In this document: positions 17,077-27,861 of the stretch, piece after piece | Layout: the number at the start of each line of letters is the position of its first letter | Numbering within the stretch: position 1 is the stretch's first letter | DNA from: Marivivens geojensis | GTDB lineage: Bacteria > Pseudomonadota > Alphaproteobacteria > Rhodobacterales > Rhodobacteraceae | Assembly: GCF_023540835.1 (NCBI RefSeq) | Contig: NZ_JALKCU010000002.1 | Location: 682,001-746,000 of the forward strand | DNA length: 64,000 nucleotides | Reading direction: 5' to 3' | Translations under genes and position numbers: made by a program | Notes under the pieces: model-generated | What the model saw: the letters and a program-made list of their open reading frames with translations, nothing else | Told to the model about the DNA's origin: nothing | Database searches by the model: none

Positions 17077-18288
17077 ATGTCTATCCCTATGGAACGGATT
17101 TCTGCGGATATTGTGATCGCAGGTGGCGGCGTTGCCGGCCTGTCTTGTGCGGCGGCTTTTGGGGCAGCTGGGTTTTCGGTTGTCTGCGTGGATCCCGCAC
17201 CACCCGTGACGGATAACAACAGCGTCGGAACCGATCATCGCACGACGGCGTTTTTCCAAGGGTCGCGGAATTTCCTCGCTGATGCGGGCATTTGGGACAA
17301 GCTGGACGCCCACGCAGCACCCCTTCAGGTCATGCGGATCGTTGATGCAGGCGGGGTCGACCCCGAACCGCGCGTCATCAAAGATTTCAACGCATCGGAC
17401 ATTTCGGACCTGCCGTTTGGCTGGAACCTTCCGAACTGGCTCCTCCGCCGTGAAATGGTGGCCCGTTTGACTGAATTGGATACAGTCGATTTCCGCGCTG
17501 GCGTCGGGTTCAAATCCATGACCACCCGCGAAACCGAAGCTCTCGTCTTGCTGACCGATGGCACCCAAGTGCGGTGCAAATTAGTGATCGGGGCGGATGG
17601 TCGCAACTCTGCCGTTCGCCAGGCCGCTGGTATTGACGCGAAAACAACGCGTTACGGACAAAAGGCCGTGGTCTTTGCCGTAACCCATGAGGCCCCGCAC
17701 TATAACATATCAACCGAAGTTCACCGCTCGGGCGGTCCCTTCACGCTGGTGCCCCTCCCAGATCAGGACGGCAAACCTTGCTCTGCCGTTGTCTGGATGG
17801 AAAACGGCGCAGAGGTTTTGCGTCTACGCGACCTCCCCGAGGATGAGTTCAACAAGGCCGCAACCGAACGGTCCGCTAACATTTACGGTCCCCTGCAAGT
17901 GGTCGGGAAGCGTCAAGCGTGGCCGATCATCAGCCAAGTTGCCGACCGTATGACCGCGCAGCGTTGTGCACTCGTCGCCGAAGCCGCGCACGTTGTGCCC
18001 CCGATTGGCGCACAGGGGCTGAACATGAGCCTCGGCGATATGATCTGCCTTCTCGACCTCGCCAAAGAACGCCCCGAGGGCTTGGGCGACGCGCAAATGT
18101 TGGCAACCTATGAACGCCGCCGTCACAGTGAAGTCGTTCTGCGCGTCAAAGGCGTCGATGCCCTGAACCGCGCCTCAATCGCAGGCGCGCAGAGCATCCG
18201 CGATCTGCGTGCAAAAGGCATCGAGGCGCTTTATTCCGTTGCACCCGTGCGCAAGGCCCTGATGGAAATGGGCCTCGGCGCACGATGA
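17077..18288 (+). CDS. UbiH/UbiF family FAD-dependent hydroxylase
   Basis: Flavin monooxygenase of 403 residues in the family that hydroxylates the aromatic ring of ubiquinone precursors at the membrane. The FAD dinucleotide motif VIAGGGVAGLSCA is at residue 12 onward, the DG motif is VIGADGRNSAVR near 172, and the second FAD motif reads ALVAEAAHVVPPIGAQGLNMSL. The usual GDAAH is AEAAH here, a mild deviation. Which ring position it acts on cannot be read. The HAD gene lies 30 bp upstream. Confidence 0.92.
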   Translation: MSIPMERISADIVIAGGGVAGLSCAAAFGAAGFSVVCVDPAPPVTDNNSVGTDHRTTAFFQGSRNFLADAGIWDKLDAHAAPLQVMRIVDAGGVDPEPRVIKDFNASDISDLPFGWNLPNWLLRREMVARLTELDTVDFRAGVGFKSMTTRETEALVLLTDGTQVRCKLVIGADGRNSAVRQAAGIDAKTTRYGQKAVVFAVTHEAPHYNISTEVHRSGGPFTLVPLPDQDGKPCSAVVWMENGAEVLRLRDLPEDEFNKAATERSANIYGPLQVVGKRQAWPIISQVADRMTAQRCALVAEAAHVVPPIGAQGLNMSLGDMICLLDLAKERPEGLGDAQMLATYERRRHSEVVLRVKGVDALNRASIAGAQSIRDLRAKGIEALYSVAPVRKALMEMGLGAR

Positions 18289-18290
18289 TT

Positions 18291-18833
18291 TTAGTGATGC
18301 CGCTGCATCATCATCTCATGAACGGCCATCATCCCGCGCTCTGCCATGGCAGACACTTCAGCCGCGTGGATATGCATTGCCTCAACCAATTCGGGATCTT
18401 CTGAGGTCTGCTTCACGACGATACCCTCGTTCGTCACATCAATCGTTGTCTCGATCTGGTCACCACGTTCGAAAAAGATGTCCAAGGTAGGGCTTTGGAT
18501 AAAAATGTCGGGACTGTCTTTCGCCTCGACCCGCCCGATCATGCCGACAACGTGGCTGACCAAGGCATCCATAACGGCAGGATCAGAGCTCGTCGTGACA
18601 GAGCGAATTCCGTTCGGCAGGTTCTCAACCGTGCGCGAGAGTGTGGAGAAATTGTTGAACATCACCGCCAATTCCGCACTTTCGTGCGGCTCCGCATTGG
18701 TTCCCTGCAATCCGGGCATATTGGTCATATCGTGGATGGGCATGCCGTTGCTATCAACAGGATGACCATGCATCGATTGCGCGACAACTGGGCCTGCAAC
18801 AGCGATCACAAGTGCAATAATAGCGTATTTCAT
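18291..18833 (-). CDS. Exported Met/His-rich protein of unknown function
   Basis: Periplasmic protein of about 180 residues; I do not recognise a named family. A signal peptide (MKYAIIALVIAVAGPVVAQ) is followed by a Met/His-rich stretch (SMHGHPVDSNGMPIHDM). The C-terminus is also rich in Met and His (HIHAAEVSAMAERGMMAVHE and on to QRHH). That composition suggests metal, perhaps copper, binding, which is inference. ATG 18833 is preferred to ATG 18839 because GGGAG lies 6 nt before it but touches the other. No copper genes are adjacent. Confidence 0.75.
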   Translation of the reverse strand: MKYAIIALVIAVAGPVVAQSMHGHPVDSNGMPIHDMTNMPGLQGTNAEPHESAELAVMFNNFSTLSRTVENLPNGIRSVTTSSDPAVMDALVSHVVGMIGRVEAKDSPDIFIQSPTLDIFFERGDQIETTIDVTNEGIVVKQTSEDPELVEAMHIHAAEVSAMAERGMMAVHEMMMQRHH

Positions 18834-18897
18834 CGGCATCTCCCTCTGTTCAGGAGGTCTTAACCGATTTTACCTAGCAAGGCGCATAACAACTTTG

Positions 18898-19353
18898 TCA
18901 CAGGGGGCCGGGTCGCCGCTCTTCGGTCAAAAGCACGTTCGCCTCAACGTTCCCTACCCCAGGGAGGGTCATGATCCGTCGACGCAGGACACGTTCAAAA
19001 TCGGCAAGGTCGGTCGCGACGACACGCAGGCGGTAGTCATAGAGCCCCAAGACGTGCTCCACCGTTTGCACTTCGCGAATGGCGGACACGGCACGTTCGA
19101 AATCCTCTAGGCTCACTCGACCTTTGGCGACCAGTTTAACACCCAGAAAAACCGTCACCCCGAAACCGAGCTTTTCACGGTCCAGCACCAAACGCCGCCC
19201 TGCGATGGCACCCGCCTCTTCCAGCCGTTTAATCCGACGCCATGTTGCAGGTTGCGACAAATCGAACCTGCGTCCCAACTGGCTCGCCGATTGGGTCGCG
19301 TCCTGCTGTAATGCCCGTAGGATTCTGCGGTCGATCTCATCCAGTTCTGTCAT
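18898..19353 (-). CDS. Lrp/AsnC family transcriptional regulator (second of pair)
   Basis: DNA-binding protein of 151 residues. The N-terminal winged helix (LDEIDRRILRALQQDATQSASQLGRRFDLSQPATWRRIKRLEEAG) is followed by a RAM ligand domain ending in LPGVGNVEANVLLTEERR. Proteins of this type sense amino acids and assemble as octamers. Its ATG overlaps the stop of the upstream paralogue (ATGA at 19350-19353), so the two are translated together and may form mixed assemblies. Confidence 0.93.
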   Translation of the reverse strand: MTELDEIDRRILRALQQDATQSASQLGRRFDLSQPATWRRIKRLEEAGAIAGRRLVLDREKLGFGVTVFLGVKLVAKGRVSLEDFERAVSAIREVQTVEHVLGLYDYRLRVVATDLADFERVLRRRIMTLPGVGNVEANVLLTEERRPGPL

Positions 19354-19805
19354 AGCGGAAGAGCCTCCTCTCGTTTGACAGTCGCCACGGTCAAAAGCGA
19401 TTCAATTTCGGCAATGTGAGGCAGTTCGAGCACACGATCACGATAGATGGACTGCCAATGCGCAAGGTCCCGCGCCACGATATGCAATCGCACGTCCACA
19501 CGCCCGAGGAAGGTCTGTATTTCGATGACTTCGGGCACCTGACGCGCTGCCTCAAGAAAATCGTCAAAAGCGCGGCCTTGGGTCTTATCCAAAGTGCAGC
19601 GCAATGAAACCGCTACGTCGAACCCTAATGCCCGCCAATCGATCACGGCCTCCTGCCCTACTAGGACACCCAATTCGCGCAGCTTGTCCAACCTGCGTGT
19701 TGCTCGGCCAGTTGTCAGCCCGCAAGCCTCCGCCAGATCTGGCAAAGGCATCGTAGGATCAGATTGAAGTAGTCGAAGAATACGACGATCGAGGTCATCA
19801 AGCAT
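19350..19805 (-). CDS. Lrp/AsnC family transcriptional regulator (first of pair)
   Basis: Same length (151 residues) and layout as the next gene but clearly diverged: winged helix with LDDLDRRILRLLQSDPTMPLPDL, then RAM domain ending LPHIAEIESLLTVATVKRE. ATG at 19805. It is divergent from ilvC with 137 bp between them, an arrangement typical of an Lrp-type regulator that controls its neighbour. Control of ilvC by a branched-chain amino acid signal is inferred from this position. Confidence 0.93.
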   Translation of the reverse strand: MLDDLDRRILRLLQSDPTMPLPDLAEACGLTTGRATRRLDKLRELGVLVGQEAVIDWRALGFDVAVSLRCTLDKTQGRAFDDFLEAARQVPEVIEIQTFLGRVDVRLHIVARDLAHWQSIYRDRVLELPHIAEIESLLTVATVKREEALPL

Positions 19806-19824
19806 AAAATTTATATTATCAGAC

Positions 19825-20965
<1,141 letters not shown>

Positions 20966-21003
20966 TTTGGCCGCGTGGCGGGGAAACCCGCCACCCCAAA
21001 TGC

Positions 21004-21031
21004 AAAAGCGCCCCAAACGGGGCGCTTTTTT
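21004..21031 (+). terminator. ilvC terminator
   Basis: AAAAGCGCCCC and GGGGCGCTTTT form an 11-bp stem with loop AAAC followed by TT. The A and T ends allow action in both directions, which suits the convergent glmM gene. Confidence 0.92.
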
Positions 21032-21051
21032 CGTGCCTGATGCTCTAGCGG

Positions 21052-22395
21052 TTAGGCTGCGGTTTGAACTTCCGCCACGATACCATCGACGACTTGCTCT
21101 AGCAGAGCCGCATCTTCGCATTCGGCCATAACGCGCACGAGCGGTTCGGTTCCCGATTTACGGATCAAGAGACGCCCCTTGCCGACCAACAGTCCCTCTG
21201 CATCGGCGATCGCTTTCTTCACGCTCTCCGCAGACAACGGATCGCTGCCTGCCGAATAGCGCACATTCTTCAGCATCTGCGGAACTGTCTCAAACGACTT
21301 TGTCAGTTCGCTGGCTTTCTTACCTGTCGCGATCATCGCAGCAAGGAACTGCAGACCAGCCAAGAGACCATCCCCAGTCGTTGCAAAATCCGTCATCACG
21401 ATGTGGCCAGACTGTTCACCGCCAAGGTTATAGCCCCCTGCCCGCATGCGTTCGACAACATAGCGATCGCCGACATTGGTGCGCTCTAGCCGCAGACCGC
21501 GGCCGTCGAGATAACGCTCAAGGCCAAGGTTCGACATCACCGTCGCAACAAGCGCACCGCCCGACAGACGGCCCTCGTCCGCCCAACGTCCCGCCATCAG
21601 CGCCATAAGCTGATCGCCATCCGCGACATTGCCTTTTTCATCGAGGATCATGATGCGGTCCGCATCGCCATCGAGACAGATGCCAACGTCAGCACCATGG
21701 CTCACGATTGTCTCAGCCGCAGTGCGCGGGCTGGTCGAGCCGCAGTTTTCATTGATGTTGTAGCCGTTGGGCGAAACGCCAACGGGGATAACCTCTGCGC
21801 CAAGTTCCCAAAGAACCTCTGGCGCAACCTTATGCGCCGCCCCATTCGCGCAGTCGATCACGACCTTCAACCCCTTGAGGTTCTGCCCCTGCGGGAAGGT
21901 CGCCTTGACCCGTTCGGCGTAACGGAACCGACCGTCATCAATACGCTTTGCACGACCGATATTGATCGACTGAGCGAGCTGGATATCAGCGAACACCATC
22001 GCTTCGATCTCTGCCTCGGCCTCATCCGACAGTTTAAATCCGTCTGGGCCAAAGAATTTGATGCCGTTGTCATGGTGCGGGTTGTGGCTCGCCGAAATCA
22101 TGATGCCAACGTCGGCACGCATCGTCGTGGTCAGCATCCCAACAGCGGGCGTCGGCACAGGGCCGAGCAATAGAACGTTCATACCAGTTGAGGTCAGGCC
22201 AGCAGTTAGAGCGTTTTCAAACATATAGCCCGATAGGCGTGTATCCTTACCGATCACCACACGGTGGCCGTTCGATCCGTCGTTGCGAAAATATCGCCCA
22301 GCCGCGGCCCCAATTTTCAAGGCCATCTCAGCAGTCATCGGATATTGGTTTGCGGTCCCACGCACCCCATCCGTACCAAATAATTTACGAGTCAT
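21052..22395 (-). CDS. glmM: Phosphoglucosamine mutase
   Basis: Converts glucosamine-6-phosphate to glucosamine-1-phosphate for UDP-GlcNAc, hence peptidoglycan and lipopolysaccharide. 447 residues. The start LFGTDGVRG is family-specific, the phosphorylated active-site Ser is in [10 protein letters not shown] near residue 104, the metal loop is CLDGDADR, the sugar loop is GGEQSGH and the C-terminal phosphate loop is RKSGTEP. ATG 22395 overlaps the folP stop in TAATG, so it is translationally coupled to folP; folP-glmM pairing is common in bacteria. Confidence 0.98.
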   Translation of the reverse strand: MTRKLFGTDGVRGTANQYPMTAEMALKIGAAAGRYFRNDGSNGHRVVIGKDTRLSGYMFENALTAGLTSTGMNVLLLGPVPTPAVGMLTTTMRADVGIMISASHNPHHDNGIKFFGPDGFKLSDEAEAEIEAMVFADIQLAQSINIGRAKRIDDGRFRYAERVKATFPQGQNLKGLKVVIDCANGAAHKVAPEVLWELGAEVIPVGVSPNGYNINENCGSTSPRTAAETIVSHGADVGICLDGDADRIMILDEKGNVADGDQLMALMAGRWADEGRLSGGALVATVMSNLGLERYLDGRGLRLERTNVGDRYVVERMRAGGYNLGGEQSGHIVMTDFATTGDGLLAGLQFLAAMIATGKKASELTKSFETVPQMLKNVRYSAGSDPLSAESVKKAIADAEGLLVGKGRLLIRKSGTEPLVRVMAECEDAALLEQVVDGIVAEVQTAA

Positions 22396-23399
22396 TAAAG
22401 TGTCCCAAACAATGCAGTCTGCAGGCTAATGGCCTGTCTGGTCTGCAAAGTATCATGCACTCGCACGATCTGCACCCCTTGGCGAATACCATCAAGCGCG
22501 ACAGAGACCGATCCAGCCATCCTTTCGGCAGCATCCTGCGCACCGGATATTTCACCAATGAAACGTTTACGGCTCGCCCCGAGGAGGATCGGACAGCCCA
22601 AACTGTGAAAGATCGACAAGCGCCGCAAGAGCGCAAGGTTATGGTGTTGGGTTTTGCCAAAGCCGATTCCCGGATCGACGATGATCTGTGATCGCTTGAT
22701 CCCAGCGGCGATTGCTACCTCAATACGTTCCGCCAGATAGTCATAAACGTCGAGCACGACATCGTCATAGCGCGGGTCAGCCTGCATAGTCTCGGGTGTG
22801 CCCTGCGCATGCATCAGGCAGATCGGCAAACCAGTAGAGGCCGCAACCTCCGCCATCGCTGGATCATAGGACATTGCCGACACGTCATTGAGTATCTTGG
22901 CCCCCAGTTCGGCGGTCTTTGCAGCAACAGGAGCCTTTCGCGTATCAATCGAAACGCAAACGCCAGCCTGCGCCAATGCCTCAACAACCGGCGCGACACG
23001 CGCCGTTTCTTCTTCGACGGGAACGACAGCCGCGCCAGGGCGAGTGCTTTCGCCCCCGACGTCAATAATCGTCGCACCTTCGCGGATCATGGTTTGTGCT
23101 TGGGTCAGCGCGCGTTCAGGGTCAATGTATCGCCCACCATCGGAAAAACTATCTGGGGTGACATTCAGGATGCCCATGACCTGCGGCTTAGCCATCGACA
23201 ACCCTGCGATATCGCCACGGGGCGAGGCAATCGCATGCAGAACGCTTTGCGGAGCCTCGGTCACTGGGATAATCTCCGCCGCTTTGCCACGCGACAGAAC
23301 CTCGACCCGATCAAACCAGCACCAGCCCCCCGCAATTGGCAGAGCCGCCGTAGGCCGCGCAGGATCGGTCATCGGAATGGCGCGGTAATATTTGGTCAT
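22395..23399 (-). CDS. folP: Dihydropteroate synthase
   Basis: Condenses p-aminobenzoate with dihydropterin pyrophosphate in folate synthesis; the sulfonamide target. 334 residues, longer than the usual 270-280 because of an N-terminal extension of about 70 residues. The catalytic core starts [15 protein letters not shown] near residue 75 and includes [27 protein letters not shown] and the phosphate loop [14 protein letters not shown] 23399 overlaps the folB stop (ATGA) and has GGAG upstream. Part of folB-folP-glmM. Confidence 0.97.
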   Translation of the reverse strand: MTKYYRAIPMTDPARPTAALPIAGGWCWFDRVEVLSRGKAAEIIPVTEAPQSVLHAIASPRGDIAGLSMAKPQVMGILNVTPDSFSDGGRYIDPERALTQAQTMIREGATIIDVGGESTRPGAAVVPVEEETARVAPVVEALAQAGVCVSIDTRKAPVAAKTAELGAKILNDVSAMSYDPAMAEVAASTGLPICLMHAQGTPETMQADPRYDDVVLDVYDYLAERIEVAIAAGIKRSQIIVDPGIGFGKTQHHNLALLRRLSIFHSLGCPILLGASRKRFIGEISGAQDAAERMAGSVSVALDGIRQGVQIVRVHDTLQTRQAISLQTALFGTL

Positions 23400-24316
23400 A
23401 GCAGGTGCTCCGCCGTAACCTCCGCTGTTCGAACGGGGATTGAGGCCGTTGGCGCATCAGCATCAATCACCAATAGCTCTGCAGCTTGCATGTGTTCGGC
23501 GAACCAGGACACCAGTGCCAAAGCCTCACGCGGGCTGGCCGAGGGGCTTTCGACGGCATCAAGGACGATTTTCGACGGCGCCCAAACGCAAATCTGCGAA
23601 TGTTTCATCGCCCAATCCAATTCGGTGCGCGTTCCGACCACCATACATCGTCTGTCGCGACCAGCCAAAACCCACGCGTTCTGTTCAATGGCCAAGAGGT
23701 CAATACGACGCTGCGCCAATGCGGCAGCAGACTGCGGCGCTGGCGTATCTGCCGCGCCAACGGCAATAATAAGTGGAGCTTTCTCTGCAGATAGCTCATC
23801 AATCCAGCCCTTTAGGCGGTCGGACATGATTGCGTCATTCGACAGATACAGAACCCGAGGATGAGGCACTTGAACGTGGTCTTGTCCCTTGCGCGCAACT
23901 TCGCCTTTTGCACGAACGATTTCGACGCCAAGAGAGAACGGACCGCGATCTAGCTTTTCAATGCGAACGAAGACGCGCAGGGCTTGCGGTTCACGCAAGA
24001 TGCGTTCAGCCACTCGCGCGGCCAAGGTTTCCAAAAGGTTTATGCGTTCGGCACCCAATTCGACATCAATGGATTCCGTGATCGTGTCATAGGACAGAAT
24101 CCGATCCACATCGTCGTCGATTTCGCCTGTCTGAGGCGCAACTTCGACCACAACATTGAAACGCACCCGTTGCAGATGGCCGCGTTCCTGCTGAAACGCG
24201 CCGATTTCAACCTCAACAACATAGTCGCTTAGGGAAATACGGTCACAGGGTTGGGTAGCGCTGGCTTCAGCTCGTTCCGAGGGATGGGCAAAAGCCATGC
24301 GGATATCGTCAGTCAT
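23396..24316 (-). CDS. folB: Dihydroneopterin aldolase with C-terminal kinase-like domain
   Basis: N-terminal half (about residues 25-140) is a dihydroneopterin aldolase, which cleaves 7,8-dihydroneopterin to 6-hydroxymethyl-dihydropterin in folate synthesis. Landmarks are VVEVEIGAFQQERGHLQ, the LLETLAARVAERIL helix and IEKLDRGPFSLGVEI. Bacterial FolB is normally about 120 residues; this protein has 306. The extra 160 residues (LIIAVGAADTP, RRIDLLAIEQNAW, ICVWAPSKIVLDAV, ALVSWFAEHMQAAELLVIDAD) look to me like a divergent amino-acid-kinase fold, as in MfnE-type pterin/furan phosphate kinases. This assignment is by eye and tentative. First gene of folB-folP-glmM. Confidence 0.85.
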   Translation of the reverse strand: MTDDIRMAFAHPSERAEASATQPCDRISLSDYVVEVEIGAFQQERGHLQRVRFNVVVEVAPQTGEIDDDVDRILSYDTITESIDVELGAERINLLETLAARVAERILREPQALRVFVRIEKLDRGPFSLGVEIVRAKGEVARKGQDHVQVPHPRVLYLSNDAIMSDRLKGWIDELSAEKAPLIIAVGAADTPAPQSAAALAQRRIDLLAIEQNAWVLAGRDRRCMVVGTRTELDWAMKHSQICVWAPSKIVLDAVESPSASPREALALVSWFAEHMQAAELLVIDADAPTASIPVRTAEVTAEHLL

Positions 24317-24407
24317 TGTCGCACTTTCGGTCGTTCGAGTGTCGGCATACTAGGCCGACACCAAAGGGACAAGCGATCACGCACGCCCCTTTGGTTCCGA
24401 AACGCGA

Positions 24408-25085
24408 CTAGTTCGACGCCGTGCGCGTCGGCTGACGATAGAAAAGATGCGAGTCAATCGCTGCCGTCTGCGGGAAACGGCGGGCCCACGACGGATTTAC
24501 GTTGCGGGTGTGATAATGGGTTGCACCTGCGGTCAGGTCACGCGGCGCACCGTCCAGCAACAGGCGAGCGACCTTACCAACTTCTTCCCATGCGCCACGT
24601 TCGTTGATCGCTTCGGCGCGACCATCGCAGGTGTAGGAAAACTGGCACGCGTGCAAACGACCTGTGCCCTGATTTACAACGCCACAGACCGAATTCGGGT
24701 AGGCGCTGCTATCAACACGGTTCAAGATCACTTCGCCTACTGCAAACTGACCTTTAAGGCTTTCACCGCGGGCTTCGAAATAGAGGGCCTCTGCGAGGCA
24801 TTCCCACTGGGCACCGCCAGACGCGCTCGGCATAGCGTCGAGGGTCGCGGTCTCATAGAGGCCAGCTGGGACGGTCGCGATGTTACGCGCTTCGGGCGCG
24901 GGCGGGGTCGCCAGAGCAGTCATGCTCGACGACGAAATCTCTGCGATGGCTTCACGCTCTTGACCCAACAAAGAGGACAGGCGGCTCGCCAAAAGGTTCT
25001 GTGCGGACGCATAAGCGCTGCCCGACAAAATAAGCGCCGCAGTCATTGCGGCGCGGATCGTCATAGTGACGAGTGACTTCTTCAT
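24408..25085 (-). CDS. Exported SleB-like cell wall hydrolase
   Basis: Periplasmic peptidoglycan hydrolase (Hydrolase_2/SleB family) of 225 residues. Signal peptide about residues 1-29 (ends AYASA), a variable linker, then the catalytic domain from ECLAEALYFEARGES, where the Glu is the presumed general acid, through AVGEVILNRVDSSAYPNSVCGVVNQ, CQFSYTCDG and GATHYHTRNVNPSWAR. ATG 25085 is preferred over GTG 25088 because GGAG is well spaced from it. In non-sporeformers these enzymes act in wall remodelling; the specific bond cleaved is not known here. Confidence 0.92.
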   Translation of the reverse strand: MKKSLVTMTIRAAMTAALILSGSAYASAQNLLASRLSSLLGQEREAIAEISSSSMTALATPPAPEARNIATVPAGLYETATLDAMPSASGGAQWECLAEALYFEARGESLKGQFAVGEVILNRVDSSAYPNSVCGVVNQGTGRLHACQFSYTCDGRAEAINERGAWEEVGKVARLLLDGAPRDLTAGATHYHTRNVNPSWARRFPQTAAIDSHLFYRQPTRTASN

Positions 25086-25166
25086 CACTCTGCTCCGGTT
25101 TCACGCGGTCTGCCCCACGCTGGCCGGAGCGGACTACAAGAAACTTTAGAACAGAGTCTACCCACC

Positions 25167-25199
25167 CATTCGTGCAAATTTGAACACGAATGAGTGTTC
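25167..25199. repeat. Two overlapping inverted repeats
   Basis: CATTCGTG (25167-25174) pairs with CACGAATG (25185-25192), and GAACAC (25182-25187) pairs with GTGTTC (25194-25199). They overlap, so only one hairpin can form at a time in RNA. They lie downstream of ppdK and upstream of the SleB-like gene, so they may be a terminator without T-run or a protein-binding site. Confidence 0.45.
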
Positions 25200-25230
25200 C
25201 AGCAACATATCGCGCGATGGCCGAACTCGA

Positions 25231-27789
25231 CTACCGCATACTGTTTCTACGGGAGTCAGAAATTGCTAATTGCGCTGCAGAAAGTCGCGCAGATGGGACG
25301 CGGAACGGCGAACATGACACGTAATCAAAGCCTTGGCGGCGACAGAAGTCGATCGCGCTACGGCTTCCGCCATGCTCACCACAGATCGAAAGCACCACAT
25401 CGCGGCGTCCCAAACGCCCCCGTTCAGCCCCGATTTTGAGCAACTCACCGACACCTTCAATATCGAGCGTATGGAACGGATCTTCGGCGTAAACATGCGC
25501 ATTGACGTAAGATGACATGAAACGGCCAGCGTCATCGCGGGACAAACCGTAGGTCATCTGGGTCAAATCGTTCGTCCCGAAGGACAAGAAGGCCGCGTAT
25601 TGAACAATGTCTTCTGCCCGCAAAGCCGCCCGTGGCGTTTCAACCATCACGCCATAGCGATAGGTGAAATTGGTGCCAGTCTCAGCCCGCACGTGACCTG
25701 CAACGGCGTCGATCCGGCTCTTAACCAGTTCAACTTCGCGCATCGCGCTGACGAGCGGGATCATGATTTCAGGGACCACGGGGTCACCAGAACGGCTCGC
25801 CTCAACGGTCGCCTCAAAAATTGCGCGGGCCTGCATGTCGTAAATTTCAGGATAGGTCAGCCCCAATCGAACACCCCGCATGCCGAGCATGGGGTTATAT
25901 TCAGACAGGGCTTCGACACGAGCATTTACCTCGGACAATGGCAGCGACAACTGTTCTGCCAATTCGCGGTGACCCGATTTGTCGGCAGGCAAAAATTCAT
26001 GCAAGGGCGGGTCAAATAGTCGGATGCAGACGGGTTTGCCCTGCATAATCTCGAACAATTCGATGAAATCGCCACGCTGCATCGGTAACAGACGTTCCAG
26101 TACGGCACGACGATCCTCTGAGGTATGCGCAAAGATCATCTCGCGCATCACACCCAAACGGTCCCCTTCGAAGAACATGTGTTCCGTGCGGCACAGACCA
26201 ATGCCTTGGGCAAGGAAGTTCCGCGCGGTCTGCGCGTCAGCAGGGGTGTCGGCGTTCGCACGCACCCCAATGTCGCGGTATTCATCTGCCCATTTCAGCA
26301 ATGTTTGGAACGCATTATCCAGCGCGGGCTCTTCGAGCGTAGCCGTCCCTGCCAGAACATCACCAGAAGAACCATCGACGGTGATCACCGTTCCTTCGGC
26401 AAATTCACGACCATCTGGTGCAATCATCACGCGGCGTTTTTTATCAATCACAAGGTCGGAGGCACCAACCACACAGGGCAGGCCAAGCCCGCGTCCGATC
26501 ACAGCAGCGTGGCTTGTGATACCGCCGCGCACGGTGAGAACCGCATTGGCGGCATGCATCCCGCGAATATCTTCGGGCGTTGTTTCGCGACGAACAAGAA
26601 TACAAGGCTCGCTCCTCGCGGCACTGGCCTGTGCATCGTTCGCCGAAAACACAATCCGCCCGACAGCAGCGCCGGGGCTCGCTGCGATACCACGAACGAT
26701 CCGGTCGCGTTCTGTCATCGGCGCAACCTGACGGTGGAGCAATTCCGACAGAACAGCAGGATCCACTCGCATCACGGCTTCATCGGTCGGAATAATCCCA
26801 TCCTCGGCAAGCGCGACCGCAATACGCACGGAAGCGCGGTTCGATCGCTGAACCCGCACACCGTCGAGGATATGCAACTTGCCGTTTTCAATCGTGAATT
26901 CGATCTGCATTTCCTCGCGCAGACGAATACGAACCAATTCCCCAAATCGGATAAGCTCTCCGAACAACTCGGGCAGTTCCTCTTCGACCGATGGACCGCG
27001 CCCATCTTGAACGAGGTAAAGTGCGCCCTTCGCAGCAGATAAGGCCTCGCGGCCTTGGCTTTGACTGAGGTAACGCCCTTTGATCCGACGTTCGCCTGTC
27101 ACTTCGTCCACGAATTGGATGACGCCAGACCCAGAGGTCCCCTGCCCCACGCCTAAGGCAATCCGTTGAACGACGAGGCCAAGGCCTGCATCAATCGGGG
27201 CACCTTTGGCCTGCCGCAACAGACGCGCTGTGGTCCCATCCCATGCCCGCGCCATAGAGCGCAGAACCTCGCCCAATTGCTGAACAGGGTCTTGGGGGAA
27301 AACCTCATCGGTTTCGTATTCAAAGGCATCCAACATCACCCGAACCGATTCTGGGGTAGGTGTGTCGGGCAGATAGAACGGCTCAGGGTCCAACCGAGCG
27401 ACCTGCACGGCGTAGGATTGAATAAAGCGTAGATAGATCGCCGTCGCGGCCTCTTCGCCTATTTCGCGGCTCAGCGCGGCATGACGTTCGTCATTCATCC
27501 CAATATTCAGGATCGCGGAGGGACCGCCCCAATCGGGGTCTTGGCTCGATGGACGGACAGATAGAAGAGGCGCATCCCCAAAGGGCGCGATCAGCTCATC
27601 CATGTCAGGCATTTGGCCGCGTGCAATGTCGCGAACTGCGTCAAACGACAGCGCGACCGTCGTCGGCACCGGCATGTCCAAACGGATCAAACGCTGCAAA
27701 CATTTTGCCCGTCCACCATGCACCGATGGAGACATCGAAGCGGTCGGGGTAATCAGGGTAATCGGGTCGTAAATACGGTCTTGCTGCAC
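25231..27789 (-). CDS. ppdK: Pyruvate, phosphate dikinase family protein
   Basis: Interconverts pyruvate, ATP and phosphate with PEP, AMP and PPi, feeding gluconeogenesis. About 852 residues: N-terminal ATP-grasp, central phosphohistidine domain (catalytic His in VRGGITSHAAVIG), and C-terminal PEP/pyruvate barrel (FGTNDLTQMTYG, active Cys in SICGEHGG, YVSCSPFRVP). I place the start at GTG 27789, which has AAGGAG 9 nt before it; a frame-opening GTG at 27816 has none. The N-terminal domain is unusual: HGGRAKCLQRL and SVRPSSQDPDWGG replace the usual glycine-rich KGxNL and SVRSGA..SMPGMMDT blocks. Stands alone. Confidence 0.9.
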   Translation of the reverse strand: MQQDRIYDPITLITPTASMSPSVHGGRAKCLQRLIRLDMPVPTTVALSFDAVRDIARGQMPDMDELIAPFGDAPLLSVRPSSQDPDWGGPSAILNIGMNDERHAALSREIGEEAATAIYLRFIQSYAVQVARLDPEPFYLPDTPTPESVRVMLDAFEYETDEVFPQDPVQQLGEVLRSMARAWDGTTARLLRQAKGAPIDAGLGLVVQRIALGVGQGTSGSGVIQFVDEVTGERRIKGRYLSQSQGREALSAAKGALYLVQDGRGPSVEEELPELFGELIRFGELVRIRLREEMQIEFTIENGKLHILDGVRVQRSNRASVRIAVALAEDGIIPTDEAVMRVDPAVLSELLHRQVAPMTERDRIVRGIAASPGAAVGRIVFSANDAQASAARSEPCILVRRETTPEDIRGMHAANAVLTVRGGITSHAAVIGRGLGLPCVVGASDLVIDKKRRVMIAPDGREFAEGTVITVDGSSGDVLAGTATLEEPALDNAFQTLLKWADEYRDIGVRANADTPADAQTARNFLAQGIGLCRTEHMFFEGDRLGVMREMIFAHTSEDRRAVLERLLPMQRGDFIELFEIMQGKPVCIRLFDPPLHEFLPADKSGHRELAEQLSLPLSEVNARVEALSEYNPMLGMRGVRLGLTYPEIYDMQARAIFEATVEASRSGDPVVPEIMIPLVSAMREVELVKSRIDAVAGHVRAETGTNFTYRYGVMVETPRAALRAEDIVQYAAFLSFGTNDLTQMTYGLSRDDAGRFMSSYVNAHVYAEDPFHTLDIEGVGELLKIGAERGRLGRRDVVLSICGEHGGSRSAIDFCRRQGFDYVSCSPFRVPSARLSAAQLAISDSRRNSMR

Positions 27790-27861
27790 TGCGGCGAACT
27801 CCTTGCTGCGATGCACTTTAGAGCAAGCGCGATTCGCAGCAAGGGTAACGTGACGGTTTTA

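Noticed and set aside
18898-19805. Lrp pair as siroheme decarboxylase subunits (AhbA/AhbB-like)
   Set aside because: Both have intact winged helices and ordinary RAM domains; no heme d1 or siroheme genes are nearby.
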